From positions 1 to 9,488 of the forward strand of contig JAKIVW010000067.1 in the NCBI GenBank assembly GCA_022750355.1: DNA of 9,488 bases, given 5' to 3'. The notes below the pieces were generated by a model. That model searched no databases, had not been told where the DNA came from, and saw only the letters and a program-made list of their open reading frames with translations. Shown piece after piece: positions 1-6,238 of the stretch; position 1 is the first letter of the stretch, and each line of letters opens with the position of its first letter. The position numbers were made by a program, and so were the translations under genes. This DNA comes from Thermoplasmata archaeon. GTDB taxonomy: Archaea; Thermoplasmatota; Thermoplasmata; Lutacidiplasmatales; UBA184.

Positions 1-1067
1 GTTCCAGGACGCCAGCTTTTCATCGAGAGCGGTACGGATTTCGCCGGCGGAGGGGCGTGGAGCTTCGTCCAGCGCTTCGTGAGGGCGCGCTCGTAGAGGA
101 GTTTCATGTACATCGCGTCGTGCTCGAGCAGGGGCGAGCTCGAGATGACGGTCACGTCGTAGTCGCGCTCGGCGAGCAGCTCGGCGAGGGGGTCGAAGCG
201 GACCTGGCCGCGCTTGATCGGGGTAAGGCGGAACTCGCCGGGGCCGTACAGCTCCACTCCGGAAAAGTGGCCGTAGAGAGGACCGTCGGTCGCGTCCACG
301 AACTCCTTGATCACCGGCGCGAGCGTCTCGGTCGAGTCGAACGTCGTCCGCTCCCGGGCGGCGAGGTGCGGGACGTTGAACACCGGCACGGTGCCCTTCA
401 CATGACGGCACAGTTCCAGGACCTCCTCGCGGGAGCCGAACACGTCCGGATGGCCGCTCGGTTCGATCCCGAGTCGGACCGCGCCCTTGGAGAACGTGCG
501 GAGCCAGGACGAAAGATCGGTCACGATCTCCGTCAGCTCCTGGACCGAGTCGGCGCGGGGTCCGCCCCCGTAGAACCCGAGGTGGGTCACGGCGAGACGG
601 GCCCCGAGCCCCTGGGCCAGGACGCCCGACCACTGGATCTGGCGGGTCGACTGTTCCCGCGCGTCGCTCGAACCGAAGAAGTCGACGTAGTAGGGTGCGT
701 GCAGCGTGAGGTCGACGTCCAGCGCCCGGGCCAGTTGCTTGGTCTGGTCGAGGTCGTTGTGGTCCTTCGAGAGGCTCCACGTCAGCGTCGTCACTTGGTC
801 CTTGCGCTTCAACGGCGTGGTGAACGCGGGGGCGACCGGGGCCCCGAGGGCGGGGCCACCGGGGCCGACGTTCACGATGAGCTGCAACAGGAGCTCGTTC
901 GGCACCTTGCCGAGCTCCTCGTCGAAGACCATCCGGGTGAGCGGATTGACCTTGATGAACTGAACCTCCATGGCGGTGAGGCCCAGGTGATGGACGTCCG
1001 CGATGCCATCGCGAAGCGTCCGCCCTTTGCACGAGAGCGGGATCCCCGCAGGTCCGAACCGAATCAC
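1..1067 (-). CDS. Endonuclease IV-like TIM-barrel protein (C-terminus cut by window edge)
   Basis: This reading frame stays open from a GTG at 1067 to the left edge, giving 355 visible residues and no stop. The N-terminus (IRFGPAGIPLSCKGRT, residues 2-17) and the later LTAMEVQ stretch (30-36) match a conserved archaeal family of the AP endonuclease 2 / sugar-phosphate isomerase TIM-barrel superfamily, common in Thermoplasmatota and relatives. Candidate metal ligands at barrel strand ends are His123 (LHAPYY), His162 (THLG), Glu202 (GIEPSG), His234 (NVPHL), His267 (GHFSG) and Glu315/His316 (SPLLEHDAMY). Some ligands of bacterial Nfo look replaced: Asn231 sits near the expected Asp, and no Asp-x-His is seen after His267. 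Base-excision repair is therefore plausible but unproven. The GTG start is favoured over Met33 because conserved sequence begins right after it and GAGGT lies 10 bases upstream. It follows rlmE by 57 bases, with a TATA-like box overlapping the rlmE end. Confidence 0.85.
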   Translation of the reverse strand, partial: MIRFGPAGIPLSCKGRTLRDGIADVHHLGLTAMEVQFIKVNPLTRMVFDEELGKVPNELLLQLIVNVGPGGPALGAPVAPAFTTPLKRKDQVTTLTWSLSKDHNDLDQTKQLARALDVDLTLHAPYYVDFFGSSDAREQSTRQIQWSGVLAQGLGARLAVTHLGFYGGGPRADSVQELTEIVTDLSSWLRTFSKGAVRLGIEPSGHPDVFGSREEVLELCRHVKGTVPVFNVPHLAARERTTFDSTETLAPVIKEFVDATDGPLYGHFSGVELYGPGEFRLTPIKRGQVRFDPLAELLAERDYDVTVISSSPLLEHDAMYMKLLYERALTKRWTKLHAPPPAKSVPLSMKSWRPG

Positions 1068-1110
1068 GACTAAACAGACCTCGAAACAGGCGGCGTCGGC
1101 GCGGAGTCGG

Positions 1111-1132
1111 CGTATAATATCAAACTATATAG
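1111..1132 (-). promoter_or_regulatory. TATA-like promoter region for the endonuclease-like gene
   Basis: The minus strand reads CTATATAGTTTGATATTATA here, a sharp A/T-rich island in very GC-rich DNA. The box CTATATAG (1125-1132) is centred about 61 bases before the GTG at 1067; the second A/T run (1111-1120) is about 49 bases before it. With a TSS about 26 bases downstream of a TATA box, the leader would be roughly 25-35 bases and would include the GAGGTC ribosome-binding site at 1077-1082. The box overlaps the rlmE stop codon. Confidence 0.6.
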
Positions 1133-1772
1133 CGGGGCTCGGGCGCGCCTTGGGAGGCGATTCGGGCTCCGCCGGAGCCCTCCCGAGGAATCCGCGAGCG
1201 ATGATATACGTCTCGGACGACGCCTCGCGCGACGCCGGAGGTTTCGTACGTCGGACCTCCGAGAACGAACGACCGACCTCCGATTGGAGCGCATCCAGGA
1301 GGTCCCCGTCGAACACTTTGGCCACGAACGCGCCGCCGGGAGCGAGCGCTTCCACCGCGAGCGCGAGGGCGTCCCGGACCAGTCCGACCGATCGCGCGTG
1401 GTCGGTCGCGTAGGCTCCGCTGATGGACGGCGACATGTCGGAGAGGACGACCTGGAAGGTCCCCAACCCAAGCCGGGCGGGAAGGCGAGGGTCCCCGACC
1501 CGGGCCCGAACATACTCGACGCCGCGGATCGGCTCGATCGCACGAGGGTCGACCGCCACGACGGACCCCTTCGGCCCCACCCGGTCGCGGGCCACGATCG
1601 ACCATCCCCCCGGCGCCGCCCCCAGGTCGAGGACCCGTCCCCCTCGGGGCAGAACGTGGAACCGGGTGTTGAGGTAGTCGAGTTTGAACGCCGCCCGGGA
1701 CCGCAACCCCTGTTCCTGGGCGGCGTGGTAGTACGGGTCGTGGCGACGGTCCGCGGCGAAGCGTCGGCTCAC
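1125..1772 (-). CDS. rlmE: RlmE/FtsJ-family ribosomal RNA 2'-O-methyltransferase
   Basis: The 215-residue product is a SAM-dependent methyltransferase of the RrmJ/FtsJ family, whose archaeal and bacterial members 2'-O-methylate a uridine in the A-loop of 23S rRNA. The family K-D-K-E catalytic tetrad is complete: Lys30 (AAFKL), Asp112 (SDMSP), Lys152 (FVAKVFDG) and Glu187 (SSETYI). The SAM-binding motif DLGAAPGGW spans residues 49-57. The first 45 residues match the usual N-terminus (DPYYHAAQEQGLRSRAAFKL), so the protein is full length. The tail after residue 197 is Pro/Ala-rich and probably disordered. The start is GTG at 1772 with no clear Shine-Dalgarno; a TATA-like box 24 bases upstream suggests a leaderless transcript. 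It lies 74 bases downstream of tRNA-Pro on the same strand. A tRNA target (Trm7-like activity) cannot be excluded, but the short length and motifs fit RlmE best. Confidence 0.93.
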   Translation of the reverse strand: MSRRFAADRRHDPYYHAAQEQGLRSRAAFKLDYLNTRFHVLPRGGRVLDLGAAPGGWSIVARDRVGPKGSVVAVDPRAIEPIRGVEYVRARVGDPRLPARLGLGTFQVVLSDMSPSISGAYATDHARSVGLVRDALALAVEALAPGGAFVAKVFDGDLLDALQSEVGRSFSEVRRTKPPASREASSETYIIARGFLGRAPAEPESPPKARPSPAI

Positions 1773-1790
1773 GGACGTTCCAGACGGGTC

Positions 1791-1805
1791 GATTACTTAG
1801 CGGCC
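1791..1805 (-). promoter_or_regulatory. TATA-like box for rlmE, leaderless geometry
   Basis: The minus strand reads GGCCGCTAAGTAATC. The A/T-rich core CTAAGTAAT is centred about 24 bases before the GTG start of rlmE. That spacing puts the predicted transcription start at or next to the start codon, in agreement with the lack of a Shine-Dalgarno site. Confidence 0.5.
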
Positions 1806-1846
1806 CCCGGAGCGCGCCGCGCTCGAGCCCGGGTTCCCGACGCGGA

Positions 1847-1921
1847 TGGGGCCGTCCGAATTTGAATCGGAGTCTCTTGCACCCCAAGCAAGAAGGATGG
1901 TCCAAGCTACCCCACGGCCCC
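1847..1921 (-). tRNA. tRNA-Pro, anticodon GGG (best reading)
   Basis: The minus strand folds into a 75-base cloverleaf. The acceptor stem GGGGCCG (1915-1921) pairs perfectly with CGGCCCC (1848-1854), followed by discriminator A (1847). The D-stem is GGGT/ATCC, with the loop AGCTTGGACC. The anticodon stem CTTGC/GCAAG encloses the loop TTGGGGT, placing GGG at 34-36 (1883-1885) and G at 37. The T-arm is TCCGA-TTCAAAT-TCGGA. CCA is not encoded (TCC follows), as is common in archaea, and GTGGGGTAGCTTGG is typical of archaeal tRNA-Pro. A one-base shift of the anticodon loop would read UGG, also proline, but breaks stem pairing. The fold leaves two bases between the D and anticodon stems and a four-base variable loop. 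No intron is needed. Confidence 0.95.
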
Positions 1922-1953
1922 AAACCGCGCCGGCGGCGCGCCGACCCGGCCGT

Positions 1954-1963
1954 GTTAGATAAT
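1954..1963 (-). promoter_or_regulatory. TATA-like box upstream of tRNA-Pro
   Basis: The minus strand reads ATTATCTAAC in an otherwise GC-rich 70-base gap between the small membrane-protein gene and the tRNA. It is centred about 38 bases before the mature tRNA 5' end, which would give a 5' leader of roughly 10 bases to be removed by RNase P. Confidence 0.45.
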
Positions 1964-1991
1964 GGTTACTCGGGCGAGGGGGTCCGATCGC

Positions 1992-2174
1992 CTATCGGAC
2001 GTAGAACCACGCGGCGAGTCCGACGCCGACGATGATCGCCGTGTTGATGAACGCGAGCCAGAAGAACGCCCACAAATCCGCGGTCCCCTCTTCGGGGGTG
2101 GTGCTCGCGGCGGGGGTGGGACCCCCCGGATAGTCGGTATAGGGGGTCCGGTACACACCCGTCGGGCTGCTCAT
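1992..2174 (-). CDS. Small membrane protein, 60 residues, one C-terminal helix
   Basis: I do not recognise this gene. The product has a Pro/Thr/Gly-rich N-terminal half (residues 1-31, with YRTPYTDYPGG and TTPEEGT) and one strongly hydrophobic segment at about 34-58 (LWAFFWLAFINTAIIVG and onward), ending in WFYVR at the C-terminus. Tyr and Trp at both ends of the helix suit a membrane-anchored small subunit. Such single-helix peptides accompany many respiratory complexes, and the ctaB/ctaA/oxidase cluster lies just upstream, so an oxidase accessory role is possible but only inferred. The start is ATG at 2174. A TATA-like box (2201-2209) 32 bases upstream supports separate transcription. No close Shine-Dalgarno is present, although GGGG lies about 9 bases before the start. 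Confidence 0.65.
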   Translation of the reverse strand: MSSPTGVYRTPYTDYPGGPTPAASTTPEEGTADLWAFFWLAFINTAIIVGVGLAAWFYVR

Positions 2175-2200
2175 CGCTTGTCCCCATGGACCGGGAAGGG

Positions 2201-2209
2201 GTTCTTATG
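2201..2209 (-). promoter_or_regulatory. TATA-like box before the 60-residue membrane-protein gene
   Basis: The minus strand reads CATAAGAAC, the only A/T-rich element in the 53-base gap between the 235-residue gene and the small membrane-protein gene. Its centre is about 31 bases before the ATG at 2174, implying a leader of only a few bases. Confidence 0.35.
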
Positions 2210-2227
2210 GGTTCGGTTGGAGCCCCA

Positions 2228-2935
2228 TCAGGCGGCGAACCAGGGAAGGCGGGCCGCGGGGCCGGTCGGCTTGAGGACCAACAGGTGCAGGTTCGCCCCG
2301 GGGTCGCCCGGAGCGTAGGAGTCCCGCAGCGCCAGTTGGTAGAGCAGGAAGAGCGCGTCCTCGTCCGACTGGACGCCGAGGGAGTGCTGGACGTCGATCC
2401 CGAACCGTCCGCGCAAGTGGACGAGCATCTCCTCAAAGTCCACGGGGGAAGCGCCGTCCGACGATTGGGCGCGCCGGAACAGCCCGACCACGATGCCCGT
2501 GGCGAGGCGGAGGACCTCCTTCGGGGGAACCGAACGGAGGTGGAAGTGGGGTGGGGGATCGGCCCGGGCCTCGCTGGGGACGACTAGGATCGACACCTCA
2601 TGGTCGATCGTCGAACCCGGGGCCCGGGAGAGTCGAGCCCATGCCTGTTCCGCCACGACATCGTTCGGGACGACGAAGATCGCGCGTCGGGTCTGGCGGG
2701 TGCCCCGAGCGACCTCGACCCATCGGTCGATGCCGGCGTCCACTTCGCCCCGCGCCCCGGGTACGTAGACCGGGAAGGTCCGTCGGGGGACCCCGGACTC
2801 CTGTACCCAGAACGACGGTTCGGTCATCTTCTCGCGTTGGGCGGGGACGACGCGGGAATAACCCAGGCGCTTCAGTACGTTTTCGGCGTCGCGAGTGCGT
2901 TCGCTCGCGGCTCCGACCCGGTCGGAGGCAGTCAT
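2228..2935 (-). CDS. Conserved-looking soluble protein of unknown function, 235 residues
   Basis: I do not recognise this family. The product has no signal peptide or membrane helix and is rich in charged residues. Visible blocks are an N-terminal helix ending AENVLKRLGYSRVVPAQ (17-33), a beta-rich region with FWVQESGVPRRTFPVYVPG, a hydrophobic strand AIFVVPNDVVAEQAWARL, a second strand EVSILVVPSEARADPPPHFH with His-x-His, and a mostly helical C-terminal half with many acidic residues. The early helix-then-strand pattern followed by a strand-helix unit loosely resembles restriction-endonuclease-like or Rossmann-like folds, but no catalytic signature is clear. Codon use and GC match its neighbours. 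The ATG at 2935 has a TATA-like box about 30 bases upstream and no Shine-Dalgarno, so it is probably leaderless and transcribed apart from ctaB, which ends 67 bases upstream. Confidence 0.75.
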   Translation of the reverse strand: MTASDRVGAASERTRDAENVLKRLGYSRVVPAQREKMTEPSFWVQESGVPRRTFPVYVPGARGEVDAGIDRWVEVARGTRQTRRAIFVVPNDVVAEQAWARLSRAPGSTIDHEVSILVVPSEARADPPPHFHLRSVPPKEVLRLATGIVVGLFRRAQSSDGASPVDFEEMLVHLRGRFGIDVQHSLGVQSDEDALFLLYQLALRDSYAPGDPGANLHLLVLKPTGPAARLPWFAA

Positions 2936-2961
2936 CGTGTCGGACGAGGGGCGGCCCTCAC

Positions 2962-2970
2962 CTTAAGCTC
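2962..2970 (-). promoter_or_regulatory. TATA-like box before the 235-residue gene, leaderless geometry
   Basis: The minus strand reads GAGCTTAAGG here. The CTTAAG core is centred about 30 bases before the ATG at 2935 in a 67-base gap that is otherwise GC-rich. The spacing predicts a transcript starting at or within a few bases of the start codon. Confidence 0.45.
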
Positions 2971-3002
2971 AACGTCCCAACCTACCCGGTGGTGAGTCGG
3001 GG

Positions 3003-3920
3003 CTAGAACCGGGCAGCGAACCCGAGATGCAGGAGCGGGACGTTCACGACCAGCGCCACCACCACGCCGAGCAGGTAGGGCCCGGAGTAGAGGAATCCGC
3101 GACGCGCCCGAACCCGCGTCACCTCCCGCCACAACGGCGCAGTGACGACCACGAAACCCACCGCGAGCGCCACCAACGCGACCCCGACGGGCCAGGCGAC
3201 CGGTCCGAGCAGCGCGACGAGGAAGGACGGAGGGACGAGCAGCACCGCGGAAACGACGACGACTTTCCCCGAGAACCCCACGTCGTCCATGCGCGGGAGC
3301 ATCGGGAGACCGGCGCGGGCGTAGTCGTCCTTGAGGAGGAGCGCGAGGCTCCAGAAGTGGGGAGGGGTCCACAGAAAGACGAGGAGCGCGAAGGCGAGGA
3401 CGCCGGGCGTCCAGTACCCCAAGGCCGCGGCGCCTCCGGCGAGCGCCGGCGCGCTCCCGGCGAACCCGCCGATCACGATGTTCCAGCTCGACCGGGGTTT
3501 GAGCCAGGCCGTGTAGACGACGACGTAGGTGAGCGCTCCGAGGAGGATCGAGACGCCGGTCAGCAGGTTCAGGGTCACCGAAGCGCCCCCGACCCCGAGC
3601 GCGACCAGCGTGAGGCCGACCGCCGCGGTCGTGGGGGGATGGATCCGGCCGGACGCGAGCGGTCGGCTGGCGGTCCGGCGCATCGCCTTGTCGCGGTCCC
3701 GCTCGAGGTAGTGGTTGAGCATCCCGGAACCCGCCGAGGCGAGCGCTCCGAATCCGACGACCAGGCCGAGCCGGACGAGGTCGACCGAGTCCGGGCGGGC
3801 GAGGACGAACCCTCCGACCGCGACGAGACAGATGAGGGCCGTGATCCCGGGCTTGGCCAACGTCCACCAGTCTCCCGCCGACGAGCGGGTCGACGGAGCC
3901 GGTTCGGGGGCGGACGACAC
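3003..3920 (-). CDS. ctaB: Protoheme IX farnesyltransferase (heme O synthase)
   Basis: This 305-residue integral membrane prenyltransferase of the UbiA superfamily adds a farnesyl group to protoheme to make heme O, the substrate of the ctaA product encoded just upstream. The first Asp-rich motif spans residues 69-88 (NHYLERDRDKAMRRTASRPL) and carries Asn69, Asp75, Asp77 and the MRRT-RPL signature. The second conserved region has YTAWLKPRSSWNIVIGG (136-152) and WTPPHFWSLAL (184-194), followed by DDYARAGLPMLP, all diagnostic of CyoE/CtaB rather than UbiA. Glu73 stands where many homologues have Asp. About nine helices are visible and the length is typical. The start is GTG at 3920 with GAGG 10 bases upstream. 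It follows ctaA by 39 bases and is probably in the same transcript. Confidence 0.96.
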   Translation of the reverse strand: MSSAPEPAPSTRSSAGDWWTLAKPGITALICLVAVGGFVLARPDSVDLVRLGLVVGFGALASAGSGMLNHYLERDRDKAMRRTASRPLASGRIHPPTTAAVGLTLVALGVGGASVTLNLLTGVSILLGALTYVVVYTAWLKPRSSWNIVIGGFAGSAPALAGGAAALGYWTPGVLAFALLVFLWTPPHFWSLALLLKDDYARAGLPMLPRMDDVGFSGKVVVVSAVLLVPPSFLVALLGPVAWPVGVALVALAVGFVVVTAPLWREVTRVRARRGFLYSGPYLLGVVVALVVNVPLLHLGFAARF

Positions 3921-3959
3921 GACGGTAGGTCCTCGTCGCGGGGGAGCCGAGAGGCTCGC

Positions 3960-4532
3960 TTAGCCTTCCCGGGGGTAGGCGACGGTCCGACCGGGGTCGG
4001 AGGGGAACGGATTCGGGGCCGGCTCCGCCGACTCGGTGGCAAGGTCCTCCTCCAGGGCCCGATGGGCCCAGGCGACCCATCGGGTCGGTAATTCCCGGAA
4101 GTTGGCGAGCAACGAGAGTACCAACAGGAGGCCGAACAGCGCGGTGGCGATCGCGAGATGCACCAGCACGAGGGTCACCGCGAGCGAGCTCTCGACGACG
4201 AGGCCACCCAGCAGCGCTTCCGTGACGACGAGGCCGAGGGCGACCGCGGACATCCGCAACAGCGCGGGACGCCCTCGCTCGAAGGCGACGGCGAGGACGG
4301 CCAGGACGAGGACGCTCGATGCGAGGAAGAAGGCCATCACCCGGTGACTCCACTCGATCGCCGCTCCGCCCTGGAAACCGGGCAGGAAGTTGCCGTTCCC
4401 GTAGCAGGACGGCCAACTGGGGCAGGCGAGGCCGCTGTCGGAGGCCATGACATTCCCTCCGAGGAGGATGGTCGTGTAGCAGAGGACGACCGCGAACAGC
4501 GTCGCGCAGCGGAACAGGTCGTGGCCCTTCAT
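3960..4532 (-). CDS. ctaA: Heme A synthase, short four-helix archaeal form
   Basis: This 190-residue membrane protein oxidises the C8 methyl of heme O to a formyl group to give heme A for the adjacent oxidase. The N-terminus has the family signature GGNVMASDSGLACPSWPSC, with the cysteine pair Cys37/Cys43 in the first outer loop. EWSHRV supplies Glu60 and heme-ligand candidate His63, and His125 (LVLVHL) is the partner in the last helix. Four helices are visible (about 9-28, 62-83, 92-112, 118-143) against eight in most bacterial CtaA proteins, matching the half-length type described from Aeropyrum, which is thought to work as an oligomer. The tail after 145 is soluble and Pro/Glu-rich. The ATG at 4532 lies 7 bases after the oxidase stop codon, and GAGGT inside the last oxidase codons may serve as ribosome-binding site. 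Confidence 0.94.
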   Translation of the reverse strand: MKGHDLFRCATLFAVVLCYTTILLGGNVMASDSGLACPSWPSCYGNGNFLPGFQGGAAIEWSHRVMAFFLASSVLVLAVLAVAFERGRPALLRMSAVALGLVVTEALLGGLVVESSLAVTLVLVHLAIATALFGLLLVLSLLANFRELPTRWVAWAHRALEEDLATESAEPAPNPFPSDPGRTVAYPREG

Positions 4533-4539
4533 GGTCCGA

Positions 4540-6222
4540 TCAGCGGACCTCGGCCGGGGCGGCGGTGGGCAGCGGGTGGGGGGCGCGGGACGGCAGGGGA
4601 GCGACCGTCGGGCCGGTCATCTTGACCGCGAGCTCCTCGCCCCAGGGGTCGGCGGTGGTGACGCGGGCGCCCGCGAAGTAGCTGTAGACCATGTTGAAGA
4701 GGAAAATCAGTTGCCCTATACCCAGGATGTACGCACCGATCGTCGAGGCGAAGTTGAGCTCCTGGAAGTTGCCCTGCCACAGGTAGGTGTAGACCCGCCG
4801 GGGCATCCCCTCAGCCCCGAGGAGGAACATCGGGAACAGGAGGAGGTTCACGCCGACGTAGGTCATCAGGAAGTGGATCTGGCCGAGACGCTGGTCGTAC
4901 CAGCGGCGCGTGATGACGGGGTAATAGAAGTAGATCCCGGCGAAGATCGCCATCAGCGTTCCGCCGAGGATGATGTAGTGGAAGTGGGCCACGACGAAGT
5001 ACGTCCCGTGGTAGAGGTAGTCGATCGGGACGGAGGCGAGGAACAGACCCGAGAGTCCGCCGATGACGAACCCCGTGATGAACGCGAGGCAGAACCACAT
5101 CGGCACCGCCATCCATATCCGACCCCCCCAGAGGGTCGCGACCCAGTTGAACGTCTTGACCGCCGACGGGACGGCGATCGCCATCGTCGCGAGCATGAAC
5201 ACGAACCGGATGTTCACGTCGATGCCGGTGACGAACATGTGGTGCTCCCAGACGGCGAACGACAGCACCGCGAAGACGCCGAGCGCGATCGCCATCGCCC
5301 CGTACCCGAAGATGTCCTTGCGGGCGAGCTTCGGGATGACGGTCGATACGATCCCGAACGCCGGTAGGACCATGATGTAGACCTCGGGGTGCGCGAAGAA
5401 CCAGAAGATGTTCTGGTAGAGCAGCGCCCCGCCGAGCGGGGTGCCGTTCGCCGCCGCGAGGATATGGGTCCCGAAGGTCCGGTCGGAGAGGACGAAGGTG
5501 AGCGCGATCGAGAGCGAGGGGAGCGCGAAGATGAGCAGGACCGAATTGATGAGGGTCGCCCAGACGAAGAGGGGCATGTTCCAGTAGTGGACGCCCGGCG
5601 CCCGATGCTTGAGGATCGTGACGAGGAAGTTGATCGCCCCCAGCATCGAGGAGATCGTGAGGATGTGCAGGCCGAGGATCCACAAGCTCGGCCCGTTCGG
5701 GTTCGAGGGGAGGCTCTGGAGCGAGAGGGGCACGTAGCCGGTCCACCCGGCGTACGCGTTCGAGAGGATCAGGATCACGCCCGCGGGCGGGATCATCCAG
5801 AAGGCGATCGCGTTGATCTTGGGGAGCGCCATCTCCTTCGCGCCGATCATCGAGGGGACGAGGAAATTCCCGAACCCGGCCAGCGTCGGGATGACGAACA
5901 TGAAGATCATCAGCACCCCGTGCATCGTGAACAGGGTCGAGTAGACGTCCGGCGTGATCCCCAGCGTCGTCTGGGGGTCGTACCCGAGGCCCTGGACGAG
6001 CCCGAGGTCGGTGCGGATGATCGTGGCGTAGATCCCGCCGATGAAGAAGAACAGGATCCCGACGCCGATGTACATGAGTCCGATGCGGCGGTGGTCGGTG
6101 GTGAAGACCCAGGTCTTCATCATCCGGACCAGCCACGGGCCGTGGTAGCTGAACGCCCAGATCAGGAACGCCGCGAAGCCGATGATGACGCCGATGACGG
6201 CCAGGGTCGTGGTGAGATCCAT
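4540..6222 (-). CDS. coxA: Heme-copper oxygen reductase subunit I, A-type (aa3-like)
   Basis: This 560-residue protein is the catalytic subunit that reduces O2 to water and pumps protons. Heme a ligands are His101 (FTMHG) and His415; heme a3 is held by His413 (AHFHYI); CuB by His278, His327 and His328. Tyr282 in HPEVY is the cross-linked tyrosine. Glu280 marks the A1 class, and Lys356 with Ser353 marks the K-channel. Arg475/Arg476 (MPRRVYTY) match the heme propionate arginines. About 12 core helices plus an extra N-terminal helix (about 5-25) are visible. Unusual residues are Ala277 for the usual Gly in GHPEVY, Glu130 for the D-channel entry Asp, Ala138 for the second Asn of the NN pair, and Glu326 before the CuB histidine pair. 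Subunit III is not fused to it. The ATG at 6222 has AAGGAGAG 8 bases upstream; ctaA follows after 7 bases. Confidence 0.97.
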   Translation of the reverse strand: MDLTTTLAVIGVIIGFAAFLIWAFSYHGPWLVRMMKTWVFTTDHRRIGLMYIGVGILFFFIGGIYATIIRTDLGLVQGLGYDPQTTLGITPDVYSTLFTMHGVLMIFMFVIPTLAGFGNFLVPSMIGAKEMALPKINAIAFWMIPPAGVILILSNAYAGWTGYVPLSLQSLPSNPNGPSLWILGLHILTISSMLGAINFLVTILKHRAPGVHYWNMPLFVWATLINSVLLIFALPSLSIALTFVLSDRTFGTHILAAANGTPLGGALLYQNIFWFFAHPEVYIMVLPAFGIVSTVIPKLARKDIFGYGAMAIALGVFAVLSFAVWEHHMFVTGIDVNIRFVFMLATMAIAVPSAVKTFNWVATLWGGRIWMAVPMWFCLAFITGFVIGGLSGLFLASVPIDYLYHGTYFVVAHFHYIILGGTLMAIFAGIYFYYPVITRRWYDQRLGQIHFLMTYVGVNLLLFPMFLLGAEGMPRRVYTYLWQGNFQELNFASTIGAYILGIGQLIFLFNMVYSYFAGARVTTADPWGEELAVKMTGPTVAPLPSRAPHPLPTAAPAEVR

Positions 6223-6230
6223 CGTTCGTT

Positions 6231-6238
6231 CTCTCCTT
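6231..6238 (-). promoter_or_regulatory. Ribosome-binding site of subunit I
   Basis: The minus strand reads AAGGAGAG 8 bases before the ATG at 6222, overlapping the TGA stop of the preceding three-helix protein gene. It fixes the start of the oxidase subunit at the ATG. Confidence 0.7.

Noticed and set aside
57..1073. Long plus-strand reading frame (338 codons)
   Set aside because: It is antisense to the endonuclease-like gene. Its predicted protein is Arg/Glu/Gly-rich with no recognisable family, as expected for a shadow frame in high-GC DNA.
1773..1921. Functional link between tRNA-Pro and the adjacent FtsJ-type methyltransferase
   Set aside because: The methyltransferase length and motifs match rRNA-modifying RlmE, and it has its own TATA-like box. 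Proximity alone does not support a tRNA target.
2956..2999. Inverted repeat CCTCACC...GGTGGTGAG after ctaB, possible terminator
   Set aside because: The stem is only 6-7 bases with about 30 bases between arms and no T-run follows. Archaeal terminators are normally T-rich, so the support is too weak.
2932..4416. Minus-strand frame of 494 codons spanning ctaB and most of ctaA
   Set aside because: It is Arg/Pro-rich, lies in a different frame from both recognised genes and crosses their boundaries. The ctaA and ctaB proteins are full length and motif-complete.
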